Source: Flavipsychrobacter sp. (GTDB lineage Bacteria > Bacteroidota > Bacteroidia > Chitinophagales > Chitinophagaceae). From it: a stretch of DNA of 64,000 nt. Made by a program: the position numbers and the translations under genes. Shown one piece after another: positions 1-9,991 of this stretch. The notes below the pieces were generated by a model. It had not been told where the DNA came from and did no database searches. It worked only from the letters and a program-made list of their open reading frames with translations. The stretch lies in assembly GCA_041392855.1 (NCBI GenBank), contig JAWKLD010000001.1, positions 1,350,001 to 1,414,000 of the forward strand, read 5' to 3'. Position 1 is the stretch's first letter. The number at the start of each line of letters is the position of its first letter.

Positions 1-1665
1 CTCATAATAACACAGCATTATAAAGGAATAGTAAAAAAGGAGTTGCCTAAATGGGTGGCAGATGGTACCGATGGCTTATATAAGCTATCCTTAAAAAGTA
101 TAGGGGTCAATATTTTTACTAATCAGATCACATTCAAGAAAGTAAATATCACTCCCGACACTTCTGTAATCAATCAACTTCCTGCCAACGATCCTAAAAG
201 AAGGGTACTAGTTAGCTTATACATCCCTAAATTGTATATAAACGGAACTGACATTGAAGCCTATTTAAATAGCAAACGTTTAAACTGTAGCTCATTACAA
301 ATAGAACAACCAACTATAATAATAGACCACAAAAGCGCTTGCAATGACGATGCCAGTAGTAAGAAAAAAGCACATTTAAGAAGCGTCAAGTTCAACAGAA
401 TAATACTTAATGACGCCAACATTACTTATAAGAATACGAGCAAAGAGAAAAGCACTCTTGTAAATGCCAGTAATGTTTCTACGACTTTATATGATTGGGA
501 ATTTATACCTAGTGCTCCTTACGACTCTTCAAAAATATTTTATGCAGACAGGGCTACAGTTGAAACAGGAGCCGTTAAGCTATTAACTGACAGCTTATTA
601 TACCAAGTTGCTTTTGAAAAAGCTGACTATGATACCAAACAAGAACGTATTACTATTCATGGATTCACAATACTTCCTAAGTATGATAATGAAGAGTTCT
701 ATACACATGTAGGCCACCAATGTGACATATACAACCTAAACCTACAAAGCATAGAGTTTGCTCAATTCAGCTGGCAGAAACTGATATACGACAATGCTTT
801 TATTTCAGACAATGTATATATCAATAATTCCTCATTGCATATTTTCCATAGTAGAATACCACCAGAAGACCCTCATGACAAGCTAGGCAAATTTCCACAC
901 CAGATTTTACAAAAAAGCCCTCTTCCTATTGGAATAAAACAACTAAAAATAAAGAATGGTACAGTAGGTTATTCTGAACTAAACAAAAAAACCAACAAAG
1001 TAGGCGATATCGAATTTAGCAGCTTAGAAGGCGAAATAAATAACATTACCAACATCCCTAAACAACTAGACTCGAATAATAGTTGTGAGATGAATATAAA
1101 AGCTAAGTTTAATACTTACTCTGATTTAAACGCTGTATTCAATCTTGACCTTACAGATGAAAAAGGAGGATTTTCCGTAAAGGGTAAATTAACCGATTTA
1201 GAAGCTCATCAGGTAACAGAACAATCAAAAGCATTAACAAGACTTGAGATCAACTCACTTAGATTACAATATTTGGATATAGATATCGAGGGGAATGAGC
1301 AATATGCAAAAGGCAAATTCACTATGGCATATAAAGGGTTAAAAATAAAAATTCCTAGAGCTGTGCCTAAAAAAGGATCTGAAAATGACGGAATGCTATC
1401 CTTTATCGCCAACAATGTTTTCATCTACACACACAACCCTATGCCTGGTAAAGAGATACGACATGTATCTACTTATGTAAAACGTGACAAGTATAAATCC
1501 TTCTTCAATCTCATATGGAAGAATATATTCCAAGCGGCTACCAAAACGGCTATAAGAGATCCAAATATTTTAGAAATGCTCAACAAACCTAAAAAAGAGA
1601 AGGAAGAGAAGAAGCAGAAAGGTCGTTTCAAAAATCTATTTAAAAAGAAAAACAGGGAACAATAA
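1..1665 (+). CDS. AsmA-like periplasmic protein, 5'-truncated by window edge
   Basis: The frame is open from base 1, so the true start lies outside the window; an in-frame TTG at 43 is not a convincing start. The visible ~554 residues have no clear membrane segment and look beta-rich. They repeat phrases of the type 'IKNGTVGYSE' (around base 950) followed by 'EGEINNITN', a pattern I associate with AsmA/DUF748-type envelope proteins. The last 35 residues are very lysine-rich. In such proteins the missing N-terminus carries one inner-membrane anchor and the rest spans the periplasm, possibly moving phospholipid to the outer membrane. The TamB-like gene 2.3 kb downstream supports an envelope role. 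Family assignment is inference from style, not a diagnostic motif; it could be an unrelated repetitive secreted protein. Confidence 0.5.
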   Translation, partial: LIITQHYKGIVKKELPKWVADGTDGLYKLSLKSIGVNIFTNQITFKKVNITPDTSVINQLPANDPKRRVLVSLYIPKLYINGTDIEAYLNSKRLNCSSLQIEQPTIIIDHKSACNDDASSKKKAHLRSVKFNRIILNDANITYKNTSKEKSTLVNASNVSTTLYDWEFIPSAPYDSSKIFYADRATVETGAVKLLTDSLLYQVAFEKADYDTKQERITIHGFTILPKYDNEEFYTHVGHQCDIYNLNLQSIEFAQFSWQKLIYDNAFISDNVYINNSSLHIFHSRIPPEDPHDKLGKFPHQILQKSPLPIGIKQLKIKNGTVGYSELNKKTNKVGDIEFSSLEGEINNITNIPKQLDSNNSCEMNIKAKFNTYSDLNAVFNLDLTDEKGGFSVKGKLTDLEAHQVTEQSKALTRLEINSLRLQYLDIDIEGNEQYAKGKFTMAYKGLKIKIPRAVPKKGSENDGMLSFIANNVFIYTHNPMPGKEIRHVSTYVKRDKYKSFFNLIWKNIFQAATKTAIRDPNILEMLNKPKKEKEEKKQKGRFKNLFKKKNREQ

Positions 1666-1680
1666 TTTGTTCCCTGTTTT
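1649..1680. terminator. Bidirectional terminator overlapping a stop codon
   Basis: A perfect 14 bp stem (1649-1662 with 1667-1680) has a 4-base loop containing most of the TAA stop of the upstream gene, with A and T tracts on its two sides. It can end both the AsmA-like gene and the convergent prolyl oligopeptidase gene. Confidence 0.85.
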
Positions 1681-1699
1681 ATAAATATCAGGACTAAAG

Positions 1700-3826
1700 T
1701 TATTTATTATAACTAAGTCCCATGTTATAAAATAAGAAAGACCATTTGTCTGCCTGTTCTTCTATGATCATAGACGTTGGTTTACCTGCACCATGCCCAG
1801 CATTAACAGCTATTCTTATCAATGTAGGATTCTTACAACTTTGTGCAGCTTGTATAGCAGCCGCAAACTTAAATGAGTGAGCAGGCACAACTCTATCATC
1901 ATGGTCACCCGTTGTTACCATTGTAGCTGGGTAACAAGTACCTTCTTTAGCATTATGTACCGGCGAATAATTATATAGATATTCAAACATTTCTTTACTG
2001 TCTTCAGCTGTACCATAATCGTATGCCCATCCTGCACCAGCAGTAAATTTATTATAACGCAGCATATCCATAACACCAACAGCAGGGAAACATACTTTAT
2101 ATAAATCAGGGCGCTGTGTCATACATGCTCCTACTAACAAACCTCCATTAGAACCTCCTGCAATAGCTAAATAGTCTGATGAAGTATAGTTTTCTGCAAT
2201 TAGATACTCAGCAGCAGCTATAAAGTCATCAAAAACATTTTGCTTATTCATTTTAGTACCTGCATCATGCCATTTATCACCATACTCTCCACCACCTCTT
2301 AGGTTAGCTACAGCATATATACCACCATTCTCCATGAATACAATATTACTTACACTGAATGAAGGAGAAAGACTGATATTAAAGCCACCGTAACCGTATA
2401 ATAATGTAGGGTTCTTGCCATTCAATTTCAGGCCTTTCTTATAGGTAAGTATCATTGGCACTTTAGTGCCATCTTTAGAGGCATAGAAAACTTGCTTACT
2501 TTCATATTCTTCAGGATTAAACTTAACACCCGACCTTTTATACTCTACAGATTCACCTGATTCAATATCATACTTAAATATTGTCGGCGGATATATATAA
2601 GATGTGTAAGAGTAGTAAAGCTCTGTTTCCTCCTTTTTACCACCAAAACCACCAGCAGAACCCAAACCAGGTAATTCAATAGTTCTCACTTTAGTTCCGT
2701 CTAGGTTATATTGATGTACTTCTGACACTGCATCTTTCAAGTAGCTAACAAATAGTTTACCACCACAAGTACTAGCTCTTAACGGGAATTCAGACTCAGC
2801 AATTAAGTCTTGCCAATTTTCAGGAGAAGGATTACCAGCATCAACAGTAACTAACTTTCTATTGGGTGCATCAACATTTGTAAGGATATATAACTTGCCA
2901 TTATCTGAATATATAATGTCATGCTCATTTTTAAATCCAGTAACTATCGGTACAATTTTACTATTAGACTTTGAAAGGTCTTTTAAATACAACTCATTAC
3001 CGTATGTAGCATTAGCTGCCGATATTACCAAGAAGTTTTCATCTTCGGTGACGTAACCACCAATGTATCTTCTTGGGGTTTGCTCTCCGCCAAAAATAAG
3101 CTGATCTGACGATTGAGGAGTACCTAACTGGTGATAGTATAATTTGTGGAATTGCGTTTTTCCTGAAAGCTCACTACCCTCTTTAGGTTTATCATAACTG
3201 CTATAATAAAAACCTTCATTTCCTTTCCAAGATACACCACTGAACTTTACATCATATAATGTATCACCTATTTGCTGTCCATTTTCTGCATTCAATACGA
3301 TTACTTTTCTCCAATCTGAACCTCCTTCTGAGATCAAATAAGAGCACAAGCTACCATCCTTAGTAAAACTGAGTCCTGCCATAGAGGTAGTACCATCAGC
3401 AGAAAATTTGTTTGGGTCTAAGAAAACTACAGGATCACTCCCCTCCTTTTGCCTATATAATACTGACTGATTTTGCAAGCCATCGTTCTTGTAGAAATAG
3501 GTATACTCCCCCTCTTTGAAAGGAGCACTAAATTTTTCATAGTTCCATAAGCCTGTTAGTCTATCAACAATATCTTTCTTGAACGGAATGTTATTTAAAT
3601 AGTCGAACGTAACCTTGTTTTGACGAGTAACCCAGTCTTTTGTTTCTTCAGACAAATCGTCCTCAAGCCATCTATATGGGTCTTGCACCTTTGTACCAAA
3701 ATACTCATCAACCTGATCCACTTTTTTAGTTTCAGGATAAGTACCTGTAAACTCAGGGTTTTGTTCTGTTTTACAACTCATAATACTTAACAAAGCTAAG
3801 GTTGTTACTAAAGAATATCTCTTCAT
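1700..3826 (-). CDS. Prolyl oligopeptidase family serine peptidase (S9A), lipoprotein
   Basis: A 708-residue prolyl oligopeptidase, which cleaves after proline in peptides too small for a folded protein. It has an N-terminal seven-bladed propeller (about residues 60-430) and a C-terminal alpha/beta hydrolase. The triad is visible: Ser559 in GGSNGG, Asp643 in DHDDRV and His678 in NAGHGAG, close to the spacing of mammalian POP (554/641/680). The N-terminus is a lipoprotein signal (MKRYSLV..., lipobox I-M-S-C), so it is probably periplasmic or membrane-attached. The ATG at 3826 was chosen over an upstream in-frame start because it begins the signal peptide directly and lies 30 nt after a TATTTTTG box. 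It is monocistronic and convergent with the AsmA-like gene. The family is secure; the substrate is unknown. Confidence 0.95.
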   Translation of the reverse strand: MKRYSLVTTLALLSIMSCKTEQNPEFTGTYPETKKVDQVDEYFGTKVQDPYRWLEDDLSEETKDWVTRQNKVTFDYLNNIPFKKDIVDRLTGLWNYEKFSAPFKEGEYTYFYKNDGLQNQSVLYRQKEGSDPVVFLDPNKFSADGTTSMAGLSFTKDGSLCSYLISEGGSDWRKVIVLNAENGQQIGDTLYDVKFSGVSWKGNEGFYYSSYDKPKEGSELSGKTQFHKLYYHQLGTPQSSDQLIFGGEQTPRRYIGGYVTEDENFLVISAANATYGNELYLKDLSKSNSKIVPIVTGFKNEHDIIYSDNGKLYILTNVDAPNRKLVTVDAGNPSPENWQDLIAESEFPLRASTCGGKLFVSYLKDAVSEVHQYNLDGTKVRTIELPGLGSAGGFGGKKEETELYYSYTSYIYPPTIFKYDIESGESVEYKRSGVKFNPEEYESKQVFYASKDGTKVPMILTYKKGLKLNGKNPTLLYGYGGFNISLSPSFSVSNIVFMENGGIYAVANLRGGGEYGDKWHDAGTKMNKQNVFDDFIAAAEYLIAENYTSSDYLAIAGGSNGGLLVGACMTQRPDLYKVCFPAVGVMDMLRYNKFTAGAGWAYDYGTAEDSKEMFEYLYNYSPVHNAKEGTCYPATMVTTGDHDDRVVPAHSFKFAAAIQAAQSCKNPTLIRIAVNAGHGAGKPTSMIIEEQADKWSFLFYNMGLSYNK

Positions 3827-3856
3827 ATTATATATTTTATGTGCAGTTATATCTTC

Positions 3857-3864
3857 CAAAAATA
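3857..3864 (-). promoter_or_regulatory. -7 box TATTTTTG of the prolyl oligopeptidase gene
   Basis: Exact match on the minus strand to the Bacteroidota consensus TANNTTTG, 30 nt upstream of the chosen ATG. No clear -33 element was identified. Confidence 0.55.
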
Positions 3865-3981
3865 AGGTGCTTTTCTTCTATTCTATAAGCCAGACGAATA
3901 AAATCACCTTTATCCTCCCCCTTTTTGAGCAACAAGCTGTTAAATAGATGAAAAAAGTAATAGGAAATGGATTATTGAGGC

Positions 3982-3989
3982 TATTTTTG
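3982..3989 (+). promoter_or_regulatory. -7 box TATTTTTG upstream of the TamB-like gene
   Basis: Exact TANNTTTG match. It lies 25 nt before the CTG proposed as start of the TamB-like protein, which would give a 5' leader of roughly 20 nt. Confidence 0.5.
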
Positions 3990-4014
3990 TGACTCCGAAA
4001 TAGAAACTTTTACA

Positions 4015-7000
4015 CTGAAACGCTTTTTAAAAATACTACGCAACACTGCGATTGTACTGGTTAGCATTTTGCTACTATTAGTGGTGCTTATCAACTTTAC
4101 CCCTGTACAAAACTTTATAGTAAAAAAAGCAACTAGCGCCTTATCTGATAAGTTAAACACAACTGTTGAGATAAAGCATATAAGGATAGACTTACTAAAC
4201 CATGTATTGATCAATGGCATCTATATAGAGGATCAACATAACGATACGCTACTCTACGCAGGAGAAATAAGGTTAAGAGTTTCTGATTGGTTTATGATAA
4301 GTAGCGCCCAACCTGTAATAAAATATGTGGGTCTACATGATGCATTTGCAAATTTATACAGAACGGACTCTTCTGGTGATTGGAACTATCAATTTATAGC
4401 GGATGCTTTTGCTAGCAATAAGCCTAAAGACACCACCAAAAAGAAACAACCAATTGACTTTGATATAAACTTGAAAGAAGTTGACTTAAGCAATATCCGC
4501 TTTTTCATGAATGACGCATGGGTAGGCAGTGATATGAACTTTACAGTTGGCAAATTTCATATAAACGCAAGAGAGGTTGACCTAAAAAAGAAAATAATTG
4601 ACATTGCCGATATCAAAGCTGCCAATACAGAGGTTGTTCTTAGAGACTACGATGGAGGCAGACCTCCCAAACCGAAAAAAGCACCTAAGCCTTACGTCTT
4701 TTCTCCGTTTAATACAGATGAATGGAAGGTTATACTTAGTTCTTTAAATTTAGACAACTGCATCTTTAGGTCTGATGTAGGCAAAAGGAAACCCTATGAT
4801 AATGAATTTGATCCTGCGCATATTCTTGCCTCAAATGTAGATGCAGATATAACTGATGTAACAATCGTAGGAGATACCATTAAAGCTCAGCTAAACAACC
4901 TTGCTGCTAAAGAAAGGTCTGGTATAGAAATAAGATCTTTTAGAGCAGATGTTACAGTTTCTCCAAATGCGTCTATTTGTGACAACTTATTGTTGGAAAC
5001 CAACAATAGTGTAGTAAGAGATTACTACGCCATGCGCTACAATCGCTTCCCTGATTTTATAGATTTTATAGACAAGGTTTCTTTAGATGCACACTTCAAA
5101 AAGACCAGTGTTGACATAAACGATATCGCCTATTTCGCTACTGTTTTAAGAGACTACCCTGTCACTATCGATTTATCAGGAGAAGTCAAAGGACCTGTAA
5201 GCAACCTTAAGACTAAAGACCTATACATAACAGATGGCATAAGCTCAGTTTCGGGCGATTTATCCATAAAAGGATTACCTGACATTAATAATACCTTTTT
5301 CGACTATAAAAATGGAGAAATATATACCAACGGAAAAGGTATAGCCATTTATGCCCCATCCTTAAAAGATAGCAGTTCTACAATAGCTATAGACAGCTTA
5401 ACAGACTTCCATTTCGCCGGAAATTATTCAGGAACAATACAAGCATTCGTTTTCGATGGTACTATTACTAGTAATCTTGGCAATATCACATCCAACATTA
5501 AACTAGATATGCCAAAAGGCATAAGTCAAAATGCTACCTACTCCGGAGAACTATTAGGTGAAAACTTAAAACTAGGTGTATTGTTTAACACTAAAGACCT
5601 TGGCACAACCTCTTTTAAAACTACTATCAGTGGCAAATCCCTTGACTTTAAAGAGTCTGAAGTGCGTCTTGATGCGTTAATAGACCATTTTGACTACAAG
5701 GGATATAGATACAATAACATTAGCGCTGATGGAGTACTTGCCAGAAAGAAGTTTGAAGGGAATCTATTGGTTAGTGACGACAATCTTTTACTAGGTTTCT
5801 ATGGCGCCTTAGACTATAGTTCAGACACTGTGCAACTAAAGGCTAAAGCCAACCTCTTATCGAGTAACCTTACTGCGATAAACATAGTTAAAGATGATAC
5901 GGTAAAAGCGGTAGCTGACTTTGACTTAAACTGCTCAGGTAGTAGTATTGACAACTTCGTTGGCTATGCCAAGCTTTATAATATCGACATTACTAGAAGT
6001 GGTAGTCGGATAGATCTAGATTCGATTTCTGTAATATCTACTATCAACAATAACGAAAAGCATCTAAAAGTAGAAAGTAATGCTATATATGCTGATCTAT
6101 TGGGAGACTACACCCTAAGTAGCCTGAATGAATCTTTCCAATACTATATTGCTGGATACTTACCTGCTTATATAAAACGATCTGAAAAAGATGTACCTCA
6201 TCAAGACTTTTCTTTTAAAGTAAGAACTAGGGAATTCAATAAACTCGTAAATGTATTAGATCCTAATATTGACGGTTTTAATAATGTTTCCTTTTCAGGC
6301 TCTTTAAGCACAAAAGACAAGAACCTAAAATTGTCAGGGAATATACCTTACGGTAAGTTCAACAACCTACTAGCACGTAATGCAACAATAAAATCTAATG
6401 GTAATTTTCAACAACTAGATCTGACTCTAGATATTGATAAAGTTATAGTAGGTGATAGTGTAATAACAGGCTCTCTAGACGTAACTACAACTCTTGGGAA
6501 TAATGAATTAGGATTTACTATAAAGACCTCTACCCCAGACATTATTGGTACTGCTAAACTTAGCGGTAAAGCTATTGCTCAAAACGACTCTTTGTTACTC
6601 TCCATTTTCGATTCAGAGTTTTATCTGAATAACACACGTTGGGAAATTCCATCGGGAAATAAAATTACATTTTCAGAAAAGTTATTACTCGTTGACAATT
6701 TTAATATTCAATCAGGCCTTCAACATATAAGTGTCAACTCTCAAAACAATGGTACTACTCAAACCATTCTTGCAAAGATCAATAACCTAGACATTGCCCA
6801 AATAGGCAGCATCATAGGCATGGCAGACTATGAACCCGAAGGCAGAATAAACGGTCAAATAGAACTTACCAACGTGCTAAGCACCCCTAATATTTCCAGC
6901 AACATAAAAATGAACAATGTAAAGCTAGGCACAGACACATTGGGAAATATTGTTGTAATAGGATCTTACAACGGTAAAAAGCATATCATCAACTTAGATA

Positions 7001-8799
7001 GAGCAACGGGAATAACTTACCAAGACAAATCACTCAACGTGTTTGGAGATATATCTTTTGACAGTTTAAACAACGAAAAGATTGACGGTAATATCACCTT
7101 TAATAAAGTACCAATCTCTTGGGCAACGTCTTTCCTTAAAGGAAACATCAGTGAGCTGGGAGGAAATATTGATGGCAGCATCTCTATAAAAGGAACTTCC
7201 AGCAAACCTGATATTGATGGAGCAATTCAGCTTTTCAATGCCACACTACGAGTAGATGTTTTAGGAACAAACTATAAAATACCTACAGCTAAAATATCAG
7301 TTGACAATAAAAAAATTGACCTGGGGAAAATAAACATCTACGACATTTATGATAATGAAGCACAAATAACTGGAGGCATTTATCATAATAGATTTAAAAA
7401 CGTAACACTTGGTATAAGTGCCACATCACAGAAATTTGAAGTTATCAATCTAGAGTCTGACGAAAGCGATGTGTTTTATGGAACATTCATAGCAGGATTT
7501 AAGGAATTGTCTATTACTGGCCCTACTAACGATGTAGATATAAGGATCGTAAAAGCAAGCCCTGCAGCAAAATCTCACCTATATTTACCGTTAGCTTCAA
7601 GTGCAGGTTTAAGCAATTATAATTATATAAAATTTAAGACCTACGGTAAAGAACAAGAAGATGATAATGCCAGTAGAAGCAAACTAAACATACATATAGA
7701 AGCTGTATTAAACCCTCTTGGAGAAGTAACCATGGTAATGGATCCTACAACAGGGGATGCTATTAATGCTAAAGGAACAGGAAACTTGATCATAGACATG
7801 CCTTCGAGCAACGACTTTAAGATGTACGGCGCCTATGTCATAGAAGATGGTTCTTATATATTCACACTAAAACAACTTTTCCTTAAACGCCAATTCCAAC
7901 TCAACAAAGGCAGCGTAATACGATTTAATGGCGCCGTGTATGAAACAGGTTTAGATGTTGAGGGCGTATACAGAACCCGTGCTAGATTATATGACTTACT
8001 ATCAAGTAAAAACAAGGAGTCTTTAGCTAATGCTGGTTCAAGAGAAATTGAACAAACGAAAATGATGCGTGATGTAGATGTTCTACTCTTCATGCGTGGC
8101 ACATTAGGTTCACCTGAATTAAACTTTCAAATAGAACTACCAGACAATACCGCACAAGGAACTCTAGCATACCAAGAACTTAAAGCGGTAAACCAAAACG
8201 ATCAAAAACTACTCAACGAAGTAGCATCACTACTGTTGATCAACACATTTATTTCATCAGAAGGAGGTATAGAAGGCAGTAGTGCTACAGGAGGTGCTAT
8301 TAATAATATTAGTGACATCCTATCCAGCACTGCATCTACCCAACTTACTAACCTAGTAAGTAAAATAACAGGAGACGAGGACTTATCTATCAGCTTAAAG
8401 TACAAAACTTATAATTACAATACTGGGGGTAGTTCTACTTCAACCAATAGAAATGAAGTAAGTATAGGTTTAAAGAAAAATTATTTTGATGACCGCTTAT
8501 CTGTTGAAGTAGGTAGTGCACTAGACTGGGGAAGACAAAGCTCTTCTAGCAGCGGTAATAACTTCAAACCTGTAGGTGACTTTAGAGTGCAGTATCTAAT
8601 AAGAGAAGGTGGTAATCTAAGAGCTAATATCTTCAGGACAAGCAGCTATGATATCTTTGTAGATAGAAATATATCTCGTGCGGGTGTGGGTCTGTCTTGG
8701 AGAAAATCATTCAATAATTTTGGTGATCTATTTAGAGGCTCAAAATATATTGACAATAAGAAAAAGGAAAAAGAGAAAAAAACTACTGAGCAGAAATAA
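4015..8799 (+). CDS. TamB-like translocation/assembly module protein (DUF490)
   Basis: A giant protein of about 1594 residues. A basic N-terminus and one membrane helix (about residues 12-32) are followed by a long beta-rich periplasmic part. The C-terminal ~400 residues have the TamB/DUF490 look ('GAYVIEDGSYIFTLKQLFLK', then 'GAVYETGLDVEGVYRTRA'). TamB-type proteins are inner-membrane-anchored beta-taco tubes thought to carry lipid or assist outer-membrane assembly. No ATG, GTG or TTG precedes the membrane helix: the first canonical codon, TTG at 4069, would cut the helix. I therefore place the start at CTG 4015, behind a TATTTTTG box, but this is uncertain. The 3' end overlaps the convergent glycosyltransferase by 17 bp. 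The C-terminus is lysine-rich, as in the AsmA-like neighbour. Confidence 0.85.
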   Translation: MKRFLKILRNTAIVLVSILLLLVVLINFTPVQNFIVKKATSALSDKLNTTVEIKHIRIDLLNHVLINGIYIEDQHNDTLLYAGEIRLRVSDWFMISSAQPVIKYVGLHDAFANLYRTDSSGDWNYQFIADAFASNKPKDTTKKKQPIDFDINLKEVDLSNIRFFMNDAWVGSDMNFTVGKFHINAREVDLKKKIIDIADIKAANTEVVLRDYDGGRPPKPKKAPKPYVFSPFNTDEWKVILSSLNLDNCIFRSDVGKRKPYDNEFDPAHILASNVDADITDVTIVGDTIKAQLNNLAAKERSGIEIRSFRADVTVSPNASICDNLLLETNNSVVRDYYAMRYNRFPDFIDFIDKVSLDAHFKKTSVDINDIAYFATVLRDYPVTIDLSGEVKGPVSNLKTKDLYITDGISSVSGDLSIKGLPDINNTFFDYKNGEIYTNGKGIAIYAPSLKDSSSTIAIDSLTDFHFAGNYSGTIQAFVFDGTITSNLGNITSNIKLDMPKGISQNATYSGELLGENLKLGVLFNTKDLGTTSFKTTISGKSLDFKESEVRLDALIDHFDYKGYRYNNISADGVLARKKFEGNLLVSDDNLLLGFYGALDYSSDTVQLKAKANLLSSNLTAINIVKDDTVKAVADFDLNCSGSSIDNFVGYAKLYNIDITRSGSRIDLDSISVISTINNNEKHLKVESNAIYADLLGDYTLSSLNESFQYYIAGYLPAYIKRSEKDVPHQDFSFKVRTREFNKLVNVLDPNIDGFNNVSFSGSLSTKDKNLKLSGNIPYGKFNNLLARNATIKSNGNFQQLDLTLDIDKVIVGDSVITGSLDVTTTLGNNELGFTIKTSTPDIIGTAKLSGKAIAQNDSLLLSIFDSEFYLNNTRWEIPSGNKITFSEKLLLVDNFNIQSGLQHISVNSQNNGTTQTILAKINNLDIAQIGSIIGMADYEPEGRINGQIELTNVLSTPNISSNIKMNNVKLGTDTLGNIVVIGSYNGKKHIINLDRATGITYQDKSLNVFGDISFDSLNNEKIDGNITFNKVPISWATSFLKGNISELGGNIDGSISIKGTSSKPDIDGAIQLFNATLRVDVLGTNYKIPTAKISVDNKKIDLGKINIYDIYDNEAQITGGIYHNRFKNVTLGISATSQKFEVINLESDESDVFYGTFIAGFKELSITGPTNDVDIRIVKASPAAKSHLYLPLASSAGLSNYNYIKFKTYGKEQEDDNASRSKLNIHIEAVLNPLGEVTMVMDPTTGDAINAKGTGNLIIDMPSSNDFKMYGAYVIEDGSYIFTLKQLFLKRQFQLNKGSVIRFNGAVYETGLDVEGVYRTRARLYDLLSSKNKESLANAGSREIEQTKMMRDVDVLLFMRGTLGSPELNFQIELPDNTAQGTLAYQELKAVNQNDQKLLNEVASLLLINTFISSEGGIEGSSATGGAINNISDILSSTASTQLTNLVSKITGDEDLSISLKYKTYNYNTGGSSTSTNRNEVSIGLKKNYFDDRLSVEVGSALDWGRQSSSSSGNNFKPVGDFRVQYLIREGGNLRANIFRTSSYDIFVDRNISRAGVGLSWRKSFNNFGDLFRGSKYIDNKKKEKEKKTTEQK

Positions 8800-9970
8800 T
8801 TTGTTCAAAATACCCTTCCAGTTTGCGTGCTATTGCATCCCAACCAAACCTTTCTTTCATCACATCTTTACCTATAGTTCCTGTTTTACGTCTAAGTTCT
8901 TCGCTAGACAACAGGTCTACTACTTGCTTAATAAAATCGCCCTTATCCACATGCATAAATGCACCCTCGCCTGACTCTATACCTAAACCATTAAACCCTA
9001 TATTAGAACAAACAACGGGAACTCCCATAGCCATTGCCTCAAGGACTTTGTTCTGTGTACCTGCTCCAAATCTTAATGGTGCAACCACTACACTAGCCTT
9101 ATCATACATCTGAGCTATATCTTCCACAAAGCCAGTCACCTCTACATTGTCAGCAGCAAGATCTAAGACTTTAGCCACAGGTCGCTGACCAGCAATAACA
9201 AACCTAACCTTAGGAAAGAGCTTTGATACTTCAGGCAAAATCTCATTTACAAAATAGAGAACTGCATCTACGTTGGGGGCGTAGTCCATATTACCGGTAA
9301 ATAGCAAAGTATAGTTATGCGAGTAATCATGATCTCTAAAAGAAAAAGTATCCAGATCAACACCATTAGGCAATACGGCTACATTGTCTGTACTATGTGT
9401 ATCTTTTAAATAGCCCTGATCTTCTTGAGAACAGACCAATGATAAATTATACTCGTCTATTATTGGCTCATAAGCCAATACTCTTTTATGTTCTATTCGT
9501 TCAAATATCTTTAAAAGAGGGTTGGTTTGTGCTTCTACCCTGCGTTTCCAATACAGAGAGAATGCGTCGGGCAGATCTAATATGCGTGGAATATCTTTAT
9601 TAGCCGCTAAATAAGGAGACATTCTTAAATGTTGCACATGTATAGCATCAAACTGGTGTTGTTGCAACACCTCAGAAAGCTTTTGCTCCATAGCCTTCGA
9701 CTTAAAATAGAGCACTTGCAGCGGTGCTTTATTCCATAATGCTGACAAGCAATTAACAGCAGACTTCCATTTGGGCAAATATATTTGATGCACTTCTGTA
9801 AAAACTTCCTCAAGATCCTTTTGATAAGCTAGGTCTTCTTCTGTTTGCGCAAAAGTAAGAAGATGGAGCTCATGAGCACCTTTTAACCTTTTAGCAAGAT
9901 TATAGATCTTTAGTTTATCACCTCTATACGGAGGATAAGGTGTTCTATTAGCAAAAAAGAGTAGCTTCAA
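8783..9970 (-). CDS. GT4-family glycosyltransferase (TIGR03087-like sugar transferase)
   Basis: A 395-residue group 1 glycosyltransferase. The N-terminal Rossmann half starts 'LFFANRTPYPPYRGDK', typical of the Stp1/TIGR03087 type. The C-terminal half has the nucleotide-sugar-binding E-x7-E region in 'NKVLEAMAMGVPVV'. It would transfer a sugar from an activated donor to a growing glycan on the cytoplasmic side. The start codon is TTG: the frame is closed by TGA three codons upstream and no ATG fits. It lies 21 nt downstream of ribBA on the same strand and is probably co-transcribed with it. Donor and acceptor are unknown. Confidence 0.88.
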   Translation of the reverse strand: MKLLFFANRTPYPPYRGDKLKIYNLAKRLKGAHELHLLTFAQTEEDLAYQKDLEEVFTEVHQIYLPKWKSAVNCLSALWNKAPLQVLYFKSKAMEQKLSEVLQQHQFDAIHVQHLRMSPYLAANKDIPRILDLPDAFSLYWKRRVEAQTNPLLKIFERIEHKRVLAYEPIIDEYNLSLVCSQEDQGYLKDTHSTDNVAVLPNGVDLDTFSFRDHDYSHNYTLLFTGNMDYAPNVDAVLYFVNEILPEVSKLFPKVRFVIAGQRPVAKVLDLAADNVEVTGFVEDIAQMYDKASVVVAPLRFGAGTQNKVLEAMAMGVPVVCSNIGFNGLGIESGEGAFMHVDKGDFIKQVVDLLSSEELRRKTGTIGKDVMKERFGWDAIARKLEGYFEQIISAQ

Positions 9971-9991
9971 AATGCCTCAGTTATTTTGTCT

